From Tannerella sp. (GTDB taxonomy: Bacteria > Bacteroidota > Bacteroidia > Bacteroidales > Tannerellaceae), in NCBI GenBank assembly GCA_031271805.1, contig JAISUX010000087.1, forward strand, positions 40,515 to 104,514: a stretch of 64,000 bases of DNA, read 5' to 3'. Positions 8,655-17,359 of the stretch are shown piece after piece. A model generated the notes under the pieces. It was not told where the DNA came from and searched no databases. It worked only from the letters and a program-made list of their open reading frames with translations. Within the stretch, counting starts at the first letter, position 1. Every line of letters begins with the position of its first letter. The translations under genes and the position numbers were made by a program.

Positions 8655-9386
8655 TTAAGGCACTGTGACAGTGATGATATCCGAATAGTTGTACTTGCGG
8701 TAAGTATCTTCTACTCTTGCGCCTATCCTAACATAATAGGTGCGGCCTGATTTAAGCGGCAGGTCCGGAATGGTATATACCTGACTGCCTTGACCGGTCG
8801 CCATGTCGCCGACGCCGTCCCACCAGTTTGTGTTGATATTCACTTGATAAGCAGAACCGTTGTATGGCGTGATAGCCGAACTTTCGCCCACATATTCGGT
8901 GAGGCTTACGAACGGACGAATGTCCAAAACGCGCGGAAGGTTCTGAGTGACAGGCGCTTTAAGACGGCATGTCAGTTTCAGGTTTGTGCCGACTAAGTTG
9001 CTTGTCACATCAACGATATGAAGATAGGGCGTTACGGAAAAGTCTTTAGTGAGCGACTTTTTCAGTTCTATACCTTCTTCGCGTTCGGTAGGCCAGAACG
9101 GACCGCCGTAAGGCTGCATAGCATAAGTGGCGGCGAAGAGGCGCTCGTTGTTGAAAGTGCCATCCTGACGCACGTGAATATCTTGCGGGGATGGATTCGG
9201 ATTGTCCGCAAAACTTGTCTCCCAGATGCGGATGTTGAAATCGCCATGTCCGGCAATGAAATTCTGACCCGTAGTCTGGTCAATCACTTTGCCGCTCAAA
9301 CGCGAACTCGGCTCGTCGTAATTATCTATTTGCATACACGAAGCCATCAAAGCAATTAAGGGCAATAAATATATAATTTTTCTCAT
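8655..9386 (-). CDS. DUF3823 surface lipoprotein (SusE/SusF position)
   Basis: The protein has 243 residues and a lipoprotein signal with lipobox MASC (Cys17). The sequence matches the DUF3823 family found next to SusC/SusD pairs: an N-terminal beta-sandwich (LSGKVIDQTTG, FNIRIWE, about residues 28-130) and a C-terminal immunoglobulin-like domain ending YYVRIGARV...ITVTVP. Proteins in this position usually sit on the cell surface and bind the glycan, like SusE/SusF. It lies 18 bases after susD and just before a strong stem-loop, so it closes the highly expressed part of the PUL. Glycan binding is inferred from family and position. Confidence 0.85.
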   Translation of the reverse strand: MRKIIYLLPLIALMASCMQIDNYDEPSSRLSGKVIDQTTGQNFIAGHGDFNIRIWETSFADNPNPSPQDIHVRQDGTFNNERLFAATYAMQPYGGPFWPTEREEGIELKKSLTKDFSVTPYLHIVDVTSNLVGTNLKLTCRLKAPVTQNLPRVLDIRPFVSLTEYVGESSAITPYNGSAYQVNINTNWWDGVGDMATGQGSQVYTIPDLPLKSGRTYYVRIGARVEDTYRKYNYSDIITVTVP

Positions 9387-9404
9387 CTTGATAACTGTTT
9401 AATA

Positions 9405-11345
9405 TTAATAAATAGGATTCGGTACAAGGTTCGGGTTCTTGTTGCGTTCGCTGTTAGGAATGTTCTCGTACCAGTAGCGCACCTCGAAATTGAAGCGTTT
9501 GTCGTTGATAATGTACTCACGTATAAAGATATACTTATTTTCGTCGAGCACGAGGTATGGCATCAGCGCCGAGGGTTTGAACTGGTTGAGATATTTGTCG
9601 GCAACGCGCCAGGAACGGATGTCCCACCAGCGGTGTTGTTCGCAGAAGAGTTCGCGGCAACGCTCGTCGCGGATGTATTGAAGGTTTTCGTCCACAACCT
9701 GGTTATTGATGACATAAACCTGACCGGGAGCGCCTTTAGGTTCCCATTTTACTGCGCCTGCGCGTTTGCGGATACGGTCAATCAGGGCGTAAGCCTCCGA
9801 TTTTTGATTGAGTTCGTAGGCTGCTTCGGCGTGGTTGAGCAAAACTTCCGCTAATCGGAACACTTTGAACGCCGTCTGGCTGCCATAACCGCCGGCTTGC
9901 GAAGCAGGAAGGTTATAGTCAACATATTTACGAACAAAGAAGCCGGTGATAGAACTGTTTTCGCTGGTATTGCTTACGCAGCCGTCCTGACCCGACAGCA
10001 TCGGCTTGGAATTGTCGCCCGTAGTCGTAAAGGAGGCTTCATCCCAATAGGTATCAAAACCTGATGCGATAAGGCGGTTGCTTGGGTCGTTGATTGGCGC
10101 CTGCTGCACGCCGAGTTGTGCGTCTGCCTGCGTCCCTTTGTAGGTTTTGTAAACGCCGCGGCGAAGGTCAACCGTATTGCCGCGTAGCGACATACCGTGA
10201 AAATATACCGAAGCGAGGAGACGAGGCTCAAGACCTTTCATCAGGTCAGCGCGATCGTTAAAACGGATAGGCTTGTCGTCGGCGTCTTCTACCGGTAGTT
10301 TCTGGAACAGTTCGACTGTTTCCAACGTCGGATAGATCTCCGAGCCTGGCCATGAAGCGAAGCGACCGTTGCGCGAAGGCATCGTGCAACCGTCCCAACT
10401 ATGGTTCAACTGTCCGCCGGGAGCAGTGGTGCTGAAATATTTCACCATGATATCCTCCGCATTGTCTTTGAGAAAGAGGTCAACATAGTTCTGTTCCTTC
10501 AAGTTATCGGCCAAATCTTCGCCTACAAGTTGAATATTACCGTTGCTTTCTATGACCTTAGCGGCGTCAACAGCAGCTTGGAAGAAATAGTTGGCTTCCG
10601 AAGCGGGGATACCCACATAGCCGAGTTTGGCCGCTTCGTCGGGCGAAGAAGTGTTGTAGCCGCCATATTTGGCAATTCTGCCCGCATAAAGCATGGCGCG
10701 CGACAATAGGGCTGCGGCTGCATATTTAGTGCCGCGTCCCTTGTCGGAAGTCGCCGACATGTTGTCGATGGCAAACAGTAAGTCGCTCTGTATGAACTTG
10801 TAAGTGTCGGATTCGGTTGCGCGGTAAACCTGCAATTCTTCGGCTGGCGCCTTCGGATCCTGAACCGTTTCAACGATAGGCACGCCGCCATAGCGCTTCA
10901 CAAGTCCGAAATAATAGAATGCGCGGAGGAAACGCGCCTCGCCCATGTAGGCGTTGTAAACCTCCTCACGGTACTTGCTTTTTACGTCGGGAAGCTTTTC
11001 TATCAGCGTGTTAACGCGACGGATACGGTCGTAAGGCCAATACTCGAAGCCTCCTGCAGCATCCACGCCCCATTGCCAGCCTACAACCTCTCCACAGATA
11101 GCGCCTTGGTATTGTTTCAGAGCCTCCCAATAGTTGCCCCATCGGTAACCGTTATTAACCGAATAGTTGAAATCTTCTATCGGAAGATAACTGTAAAGGC
11201 CTGCTATATAATATATTAGTCCGCTTTCGCTGCTCAATAGAGCGTTGTCGTCGAGAATGCCCTTGGCTTCGAGGTCTAAGGTTTCGCATGACTCGAAAGA
11301 TAAGCCCAGACATACGGTCAGTAATAAATATTTTATCTTTTTCAT
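9405..11345 (-). CDS. susD: SusD/RagB-family surface glycan-binding lipoprotein
   Basis: The 646-residue protein has a lipobox FESC (Cys20). The fold markers of SusD are present: the N-terminal helix region with SSESGLIYYIAGLYSYLP, the tetratricopeptide-like segment YMGEARFLRAFYYFGLVKRYGG (about residues 134-155), and the C-terminal RDERCRELFCEQHRWWDIRSW region. It would cap the SusC barrel and deliver oligosaccharides to it. The stop of susC is 12 bases upstream of its ATG, which is the standard translationally close arrangement. No truncation is evident. The substrate is not determined by the sequence. Confidence 0.96.
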   Translation of the reverse strand: MKKIKYLLLTVCLGLSFESCETLDLEAKGILDDNALLSSESGLIYYIAGLYSYLPIEDFNYSVNNGYRWGNYWEALKQYQGAICGEVVGWQWGVDAAGGFEYWPYDRIRRVNTLIEKLPDVKSKYREEVYNAYMGEARFLRAFYYFGLVKRYGGVPIVETVQDPKAPAEELQVYRATESDTYKFIQSDLLFAIDNMSATSDKGRGTKYAAAALLSRAMLYAGRIAKYGGYNTSSPDEAAKLGYVGIPASEANYFFQAAVDAAKVIESNGNIQLVGEDLADNLKEQNYVDLFLKDNAEDIMVKYFSTTAPGGQLNHSWDGCTMPSRNGRFASWPGSEIYPTLETVELFQKLPVEDADDKPIRFNDRADLMKGLEPRLLASVYFHGMSLRGNTVDLRRGVYKTYKGTQADAQLGVQQAPINDPSNRLIASGFDTYWDEASFTTTGDNSKPMLSGQDGCVSNTSENSSITGFFVRKYVDYNLPASQAGGYGSQTAFKVFRLAEVLLNHAEAAYELNQKSEAYALIDRIRKRAGAVKWEPKGAPGQVYVINNQVVDENLQYIRDERCRELFCEQHRWWDIRSWRVADKYLNQFKPSALMPYLVLDENKYIFIREYIINDKRFNFEVRYWYENIPNSERNKNPNLVPNPIY

Positions 11346-11357
11346 AACTGTAATTTT

Positions 11358-14300
11358 TTAGAATTTGATTGATGCTCCGAAGTTGAGTGAAGTATTGATA
11401 GGATACTTGTAAGTATCAACGTATTCGTTGGATGCTCCGCCTTCGCTGCCCGGGTGTTCGGGGTCGCTGTTTTTGAGGTTGGTAAAAGTCAGTACGTTGT
11501 ATCCGCTCACGTAAAGTCTCAGCCCTTTGCAGCCCACAAATTCGAGTACTTTGTCAGGCAGGTTGTAACCCAGTTCGAGGGTTTTGAGGCGTAGATAGGA
11601 AGCATCTTCAATAGCGCGTGTGCCGTCGGCAAGCGGCGAACCGGTAACGGGGTAATATCCTGATATCCACTGTGTGTTCGGGTCGAAATAGTCCGCGTTG
11701 GGGTCAACAGGATGCCAGCGGTCGAGGAACTTCTTCATCGTTCCTGCGCCGCCAAACGACAACGGCTCTACAAGCGCTTCCGTATAACGCGTGTAAACAA
11801 AAGCCGAGCCTTGGAAATTGGCGTTCAGGTCGAAGCCGCGCCATTCGGCGCCTAGCGTAATGCCATAGTTCACCCATGGCATACCGTTGAGGGCTATAGG
11901 ATGGTCGTCCTGACTGTCTATGAAACCGTCGCCATTCCAATCTTCGTAATAGTAATCGCCCGGAACCGTACCCGAACCTACCGAAGTGGTGTGGTGATAG
12001 ATCTGATCATAATTCTGGAACTGACCGGCATATTCTCTGCCCCACCAGATATTTTGATAGCGGTCGGAATCGCGGTTACGCCATTTGTCATAAGAGTTGT
12101 TTGCCGGTTCTTGCAGATGGCTACGCCACATGTTGCGGGTAGTGCCGAATTGTCCGTTAATATAATAATTAAAATCGGAGATACGGTTGCGGTGAGTTAT
12201 AGTAAACTCGTAACCGAAAGTGCGGTCACTGTTGAGATTTTCTTGCGGAAGGTCGGCGCCGACTGTTCCGGGAATAACGTTTTGAGAAGTGGCAAGCAGA
12301 CCGTCACGATTTCTTATGAAATATTCGAATGAGCCGCCCAGCAGGCCGTTCATCGTTTCAATGTCAACGCCAAGGTTCATCGTCTTGGATGTGTACCAGG
12401 TGAGGTCGGGATTGGGGATAGCGGTTGGGTTGACACCTTGCGTAAAGTTACCGTTAAAAATATATCCCACGCTGTTACTCAATTGATAACCAACAATATC
12501 AGGAGGATAATTAGATGCCGACATATCGTCGCCAAGGATACCATAAGTAGCTCGAAGTTTCAGATTGTCAATAAAACCGAAGTTTTCTTTGATGAAGCGT
12601 TCTTCGCTTATGCGCCATGCGGCGAGATACGACGAAAACAGCGCGAACCGTTTCCCTACGGGGAATTTGGATGTTCCGTCATAACGGAAACTGTATTCCA
12701 GCATGTATTTACCTGCATAGTCATAAGCCAAACGGCCAAGGAAAGCGCGGGCGGAGTTGTCGCCGAGGCTGCCGTCCATGCTGCCTACCTGATATTCGTT
12801 GGCGCTGCCCGCAAAGAGGTACGGAATGTCGAGGTTTGATTGGCGCGAGGCGTAGAAGTTATCCCAGTAAGAATATTCTTCTTCAAAGCCGAGAAGTGCG
12901 GTTACATTGTGGACGTTGAGAAATGTCTTTTGATAGTCTAAACGCAAGTTCATCAGCCGTTTATAGTCGGGATATGCTTGCTTGCGGATGTAGTTGTTAG
13001 CGCCGTTATTGCCGTGAAACAAAGTCGGTTCGTAGGTTTGAGTATCCGAGTTATAATTATAGAGATAAAAATACTTGCTGTAATTGGTATTCTCCTGATA
13101 CTTAAAATTATAACTGTAAGAAGCGGTAGCCGATAATCCGTCGATATAAGGAATCTTGTAGGTTATGGCTAAGTTGCTGTTGAACACCCGCGCCACATTG
13201 TTGCGATAACCCGCAATGTCGGGGTTGGTGATAGCCACCGGATTGACATCGCCTACAAGGTAGCCGTTGAGATACTCCGGATTGTCGTTTGCATAGATAG
13301 GCACGATAGGACGCATCAGCCAGGCATACTTGTAGGTAGTCCAGATATCCATGTTCGGCTCGTTCATCTCGTCCATATAGCCGCCCAGCGATACCGAAAC
13401 TTTCAGTCGATTGGTGATGTTCGCGTCCACATTGGAACGGAAATTCCATCGGTTGTAGTTCATGGCGTCGGTTTTTAGTGCGCCCTTCTGGTCTAAGAAA
13501 CTGAGGTTGAAGAAGTAATTAACCTTGTCCGTACCGCCGTCAATCGAAACATTATGCTGATACTGGGGCGTCGTCTCGTTGAACAGAGCGCCCATCCAAT
13601 CGTATGTCTGCTTTGTGCCGTTAATATACGGGTCTATCTGCGACTGTTCGTAGTCGGCAGGCTGACGGTTCATGTAGTTGGCGTTAAAATCGCGCCATTT
13701 CTTTTCGTTAGTCAACTGCATCCATTGTACGGCATCAACATTGTCGGGCACATAAAGGAACTTTTGCCAACCGTAATTTGTTGAGTATGTGACGTTAAAC
13801 TTGCCCGCCTCACTCGAGCCGCGCTTGGTGGTAACAAGGATTACGCCGTTAGCCGAGCGCAGTCCGTATATCGCTGCCGAAGCGTCTTTCAACACCGATA
13901 CGCTTTCGATTTCGTTCGCGTCCAAACGGGAAAAGAATCCTACATCACGAGTGATGCCGTCCACCACTACTAACGGTGTGCCCATGCCACGGATATCGAT
14001 CTTAGTGGCAAACTCGCCCGGACGGCTACTTAACTGTGAGATACGAACACCCGGCATCTTGCCTGCCAGCATGTTTACTACGTTTTCGTTCTTGGTGACT
14101 GCGATTTCCTTGTTCGAAACCGTAGAGATTGCGCCCGTCAGTGTCGCTTTTTTCTGGGTGCCGTAACCGATGACGACTACTTCGTCGAGTTTGGCGAGGT
14201 CTTCTTCAAGGGTGATGTTGAAGCTTGTCTCACGTCCGATGGGTAGTGTCTGAGTGACATAGCCGATGTACGACACTGTCAGAGTAGCGTTTGCCGGAAC

Positions 14301-14558
14301 GTTTGCCGGCAGAGTAAGAGTGAAATTGCCGTCGATGTTAGTAGCTGTGCCGACTGTAGTGCCGTTAATACTTACCGTCGCGCCCGCAACAGGCTCGCCG
14401 CCAGCCTCGCTGACCGTCCCCTTAATCACTTTCGATGTCTGCGCATACACCTGTATCGACGTCATCAAAGCCGCCGCCAGTATTAATGTGCGCATCGTTT
14501 TCATGCGTAGCATCAAGATTTTTGTCTTGCGCTTTTCAAAAATAAAAGTTTCTTTCAT
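11358..14558 (-). CDS. susC: SusC/RagA TonB-dependent outer membrane transporter
   Basis: The 1066-residue product has a signal peptide ending VYAQ at residue 40, after an extended basic leader. Next come a carboxypeptidase-regulatory-like domain (about 45-120; VIKGTVSEAGGEPVAGATV), the TonB-box region DEVVVIGYGTQKK (125-137), a plug domain (IDIRGMGTPLVVVDG, VLKDASAAIYG) and a long beta-barrel ending in Phe (FGASIKF). It imports oligosaccharides across the outer membrane using TonB energy and works as a complex with the SusD gene that follows. There is no N-terminal STN domain, so an anti-sigma/ECF signalling role is unlikely; regulation is more likely through the adjacent membrane regulator. 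A TAATTTTG -7 element lies 35 bases before the ATG. Confidence 0.97.
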   Translation of the reverse strand: MKETFIFEKRKTKILMLRMKTMRTLILAAALMTSIQVYAQTSKVIKGTVSEAGGEPVAGATVSINGTTVGTATNIDGNFTLTLPANVPANATLTVSYIGYVTQTLPIGRETSFNITLEEDLAKLDEVVVIGYGTQKKATLTGAISTVSNKEIAVTKNENVVNMLAGKMPGVRISQLSSRPGEFATKIDIRGMGTPLVVVDGITRDVGFFSRLDANEIESVSVLKDASAAIYGLRSANGVILVTTKRGSSEAGKFNVTYSTNYGWQKFLYVPDNVDAVQWMQLTNEKKWRDFNANYMNRQPADYEQSQIDPYINGTKQTYDWMGALFNETTPQYQHNVSIDGGTDKVNYFFNLSFLDQKGALKTDAMNYNRWNFRSNVDANITNRLKVSVSLGGYMDEMNEPNMDIWTTYKYAWLMRPIVPIYANDNPEYLNGYLVGDVNPVAITNPDIAGYRNNVARVFNSNLAITYKIPYIDGLSATASYSYNFKYQENTNYSKYFYLYNYNSDTQTYEPTLFHGNNGANNYIRKQAYPDYKRLMNLRLDYQKTFLNVHNVTALLGFEEEYSYWDNFYASRQSNLDIPYLFAGSANEYQVGSMDGSLGDNSARAFLGRLAYDYAGKYMLEYSFRYDGTSKFPVGKRFALFSSYLAAWRISEERFIKENFGFIDNLKLRATYGILGDDMSASNYPPDIVGYQLSNSVGYIFNGNFTQGVNPTAIPNPDLTWYTSKTMNLGVDIETMNGLLGGSFEYFIRNRDGLLATSQNVIPGTVGADLPQENLNSDRTFGYEFTITHRNRISDFNYYINGQFGTTRNMWRSHLQEPANNSYDKWRNRDSDRYQNIWWGREYAGQFQNYDQIYHHTTSVGSGTVPGDYYYEDWNGDGFIDSQDDHPIALNGMPWVNYGITLGAEWRGFDLNANFQGSAFVYTRYTEALVEPLSFGGAGTMKKFLDRWHPVDPNADYFDPNTQWISGYYPVTGSPLADGTRAIEDASYLRLKTLELGYNLPDKVLEFVGCKGLRLYVSGYNVLTFTNLKNSDPEHPGSEGGASNEYVDTYKYPINTSLNFGASIKF

Positions 14559-14592
14559 ATAAAATTTGTGTTATAAATAAAAAAATCGGGGG

Positions 14593-14600
14593 CAAAATTA
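14593..14600 (-). promoter_or_regulatory. Predicted susC promoter, -7 element
   Basis: TAATTTTG on the minus strand matches the Bacteroidota TAnnTTTG -7 element. Transcription would start near 14586, about 28 bases before the susC ATG. No good -33 TTG is present (only TTTC about 16-20 bases upstream), as expected for an activator-dependent promoter. Confidence 0.6.
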
Positions 14601-14628
14601 TGATATATGAATTAATGAAACAGTTAAT

Positions 14629-14668
14629 AGGGGCATTAATGCGCCTGTTAATTCGCATTAAAGGCGAA
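14629..14668. promoter_or_regulatory. Inverted repeats upstream of the susC promoter, candidate operator
   Basis: Two dyads lie side by side: AGGGGCATTAATGCGCCT (14629-14646, 16 of 18 positions symmetric with a perfect GCATTAATGC core) and TTCGC-7-GCGAA (14652-14656 with 14664-14668). TTAAT repeats flank the first. The first is centred about 51 bases upstream of the predicted start, a usual place for an activator site. A binding protein is inferred; the SARP-like regulator encoded immediately upstream is the obvious candidate. Confidence 0.4.
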
Positions 14669-14734
14669 AATTAATGTTAAATAAATCTAAAATAGAGGGA
14701 GATTGAGATAAAAGGGATAAAAAAAATAGATGTT

Positions 14735-17299
14735 TCATGCGACGATCTGCTCAAAAGAAACGGTATATTTTTTCCCGAACAGCGAGGCATATTCTTTTGT
14801 AAAGGTATTGAAGGTGGTTTTTGCCAATCCTATTTTGCCCATTTTGAACAAGGCCGAGCATTTCAGTCGCAGGGCGTCTTCGTTCAGTATGTCGTGGATG
14901 CCGATTGCATCGGCGAGGTTTATCATTTCCTTGGGAGAGAGGTTGAGGTCGGGCTGTTTGCTGATGTCTAACAGTAAGTCAACCAAGCTGTTAGCGAAAT
15001 CGGACTTAAATGAATCTACCCATTCGGTCTGGGTATTCGGCAGTAATTCGCCTGTCGAAACAATGTTTACCAATCGCTCTACATTTGCTTTTGTCCTGTT
15101 AATCCGATGTTTAAGCGCCTTAATCAGCGTAATAGCCTCTTTATAATCACAATAGATCTCGTCGCCCATTTTGACCGTCCAATACGAGTTTTGCCCTTCG
15201 ATGACGACCGTTCCTATATGCTCGAAAATCTGACGTATCTTATTGAGCATCACCCCTCTGTTATTTCGTGCGCTCTCTATGCTCTTGTCGAACCAGAGAG
15301 TCTCTTTCAATTTGGTTGACGATACGCCCTTGCTATCTTCTTCGAGCGTGTTCATCAGTATTAGCAAAAAGAGTTGCTTGATAAGCGGCGAGAACTCGTC
15401 GGTCACATCGGCGCCCTCGCGATTCATCACCCGGAAACCGCCGAACAGTAATACGGCCTGCTTCAGCGGGCGGATAAGGGGCGAGTGATGTTCTTGGGTT
15501 GATAATGCGACGTTTTCGTTATGAGCGCTCAATGCTTGTTTGTTGCGTTTTCTGCGTATAAACAGAATAACCGAGGCCACAAGCGCGGCAAAAATCAACG
15601 TAAAAATAATCATTTTAGCGTCATACGGCTTATTAAAATCCTGATAAACAGCCTTGATAGAAATAGGAGGATAGATTAGGGAATATATCGAAACTAAAGA
15701 CATGGAGTCGTTAGGCGAAGCAGAGAAAGTGATGGCCGACAGCTCGTTAGTCTCTTTGTTAAGGAACAAATCGGCATACGACAATATATCGCGAAATTCA
15801 AAAGGTATAGCATCGGAAACTATTTCATTTTCAAGCGTTTCAGTCGAAAAACGAGTAAGTGTCAGTTTAGTATTGAATTGCTGATGGGGGAAACAAAGCG
15901 CATAGAAACAATTGTGTAAAGTATCCGTAATCAATGAATTAGCGACTGAAAAATTATCTTTAGGCGGCTCCATCTCCCGGATTTTTTTTGCTGTCATACT
16001 GCGGAGATCAATCTCGTAGAGGTCATAATAATTACGCGGTGAGAGTTCCTGCAAACCCGTTTCGTTGCCGTAACCGCCAAATAGAAGCGCATGTGCACTG
16101 TCCTTCAAACCGAAAGCGCTCATATAGCGTGGCGGGACCTTGCTGCCGCGGTATTGTATTTCAGTCCATTCTTTTGTCTTGAATGAGTAGCGGTTTATAA
16201 CATTCTTGTATCTGTGATGCCCATAGCCGTTAAAAGTGTATAAACAACTGTCTATAAGCGATAATAGCCTGTTATGATGCCAGAAATCAATCCTTGATTC
16301 CATACTTGTAATCTGATTCCCCCAGTCTTTATGCACCGTGTCGTAAGCTGCTATCGTATAGTCATTGAAAGTCATATTAAGGTTATAAGAATAATAATTG
16401 CTATCGAATGGGCTGTAAATCAATCCGTTTGAATATCCGCTCTGAATCACCCCTTTAGATTGATCGTTTCGTATTATCGAATGTGTTTTGGTGTCATAGA
16501 GAATGAATTTATTACTGTCGGCAATTGCGATAAGGTTCCGAACCGGGTTATAAGCAATTTGCGGATTTCTATACAGACTTAATTCCTGTCGTTTTTGCCA
16601 GAAAGCATGGCGGTCGAGCAGCCAGTTAGGATTTTCAACGGTTGCAAAACGGCGTCTCAACTCGTCGTAAACGCCATTGTGGGCATGGCTCGACAGCGCC
16701 CAATGATATATAGGCTCGTTTTTGGCGTTGTTGATACGGATATCTTTGACGATGATTTTAGGTACATCAGTGGTCTCAAGGAGTGCGTGAAGGCATTTTC
16801 CGAAGATAATATTTACCGTCTTAAAATCCTTGATATAAGGGGTATTAGGCGAGAATGTCATGTCGCCGGCATTAATAGTAAGTTCGCCGCTTTTGGGTAC
16901 AAACCTGATACCGAAAGAGAAAAACTTCAAAAATCCGCCCGCTACTTCGTTTATGTTAAACTCTGTCAGCACTTTATCTTCCGAATTTATCACTTGCAGA
17001 TTATCCATGTTAATCAGAAAATCAATATAGTGATTGTTTTGTCCGATGATACGGAAGATATAGCCGAAATTATATTCGAGATCGGGCTGGCAAAGCATGT
17101 CAAACGACAAAGTAAAACCGTCCGGGAATTTAAACGGCTTCCCAGGTGTAAGGTTAAGGCTTGTGCGTTTCTCCTGCGGCGTCTCAAACGAGTAGAATTC
17201 AAGCCCGTATCTGAACTCTTGAGCAGCAACAGAACTTACTTGCAATGCGCACAGACACATAACAACAGCTACTATGATGTTGAATAATGCATCTCTCAT
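14735..17299 (-). CDS. Membrane-spanning PUL regulator: periplasmic sensor, one TM helix, SARP-like DNA-binding domain
   Basis: The protein has 854 residues. A signal peptide (1-26, ending VAAQ) is followed by a jelly-roll/LamG-like domain (about 28-200), then a region with Kelch-like repeats (about 245-540; for example FNGYG, RYSFKTKEW, ALLFGGYGNE). A single TM helix (563-581) is bounded by IRRKRNK, so the C-terminal part is cytoplasmic. Residues about 612-715 resemble an OmpR/SARP winged helix (LLFGGFRVMNREG, FSPLIKQLFLLIL, TKLKETLW, RNNRGVMLNKIRQIF), and 716-854 is helical like a bacterial transcriptional-activation domain. There is no kinase or receiver domain, so it would sense a periplasmic ligand and act directly on DNA as a one-component regulator. 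It lies immediately upstream of susC in the same direction. Domain names are by eye; architecture and orientation are clear. Confidence 0.78.
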   Translation of the reverse strand: MRDALFNIIVAVVMCLCALQVSSVAAQEFRYGLEFYSFETPQEKRTSLNLTPGKPFKFPDGFTLSFDMLCQPDLEYNFGYIFRIIGQNNHYIDFLINMDNLQVINSEDKVLTEFNINEVAGGFLKFFSFGIRFVPKSGELTINAGDMTFSPNTPYIKDFKTVNIIFGKCLHALLETTDVPKIIVKDIRINNAKNEPIYHWALSSHAHNGVYDELRRRFATVENPNWLLDRHAFWQKRQELSLYRNPQIAYNPVRNLIAIADSNKFILYDTKTHSIIRNDQSKGVIQSGYSNGLIYSPFDSNYYSYNLNMTFNDYTIAAYDTVHKDWGNQITSMESRIDFWHHNRLLSLIDSCLYTFNGYGHHRYKNVINRYSFKTKEWTEIQYRGSKVPPRYMSAFGLKDSAHALLFGGYGNETGLQELSPRNYYDLYEIDLRSMTAKKIREMEPPKDNFSVANSLITDTLHNCFYALCFPHQQFNTKLTLTRFSTETLENEIVSDAIPFEFRDILSYADLFLNKETNELSAITFSASPNDSMSLVSIYSLIYPPISIKAVYQDFNKPYDAKMIIFTLIFAALVASVILFIRRKRNKQALSAHNENVALSTQEHHSPLIRPLKQAVLLFGGFRVMNREGADVTDEFSPLIKQLFLLILMNTLEEDSKGVSSTKLKETLWFDKSIESARNNRGVMLNKIRQIFEHIGTVVIEGQNSYWTVKMGDEIYCDYKEAITLIKALKHRINRTKANVERLVNIVSTGELLPNTQTEWVDSFKSDFANSLVDLLLDISKQPDLNLSPKEMINLADAIGIHDILNEDALRLKCSALFKMGKIGLAKTTFNTFTKEYASLFGKKYTVSFEQIVA

Positions 17300-17303
17300 G
17301 TCG

Positions 17304-17311
17304 CAAAATTA
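17304..17311 (-). promoter_or_regulatory. Predicted promoter of the PUL regulator, -7 element
   Basis: TAATTTTG on the minus strand, with a TTG about 18 bases upstream, fits the Bacteroidota promoter. It ends only 4 bases before the ATG at 17299, so the transcript would be leaderless or nearly so if both calls are right. Confidence 0.5.
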
Positions 17312-17359
17312 CATTATTTTTTTGAATTTGCAAGCAATTTGAAGATAAATTTTACTTGT

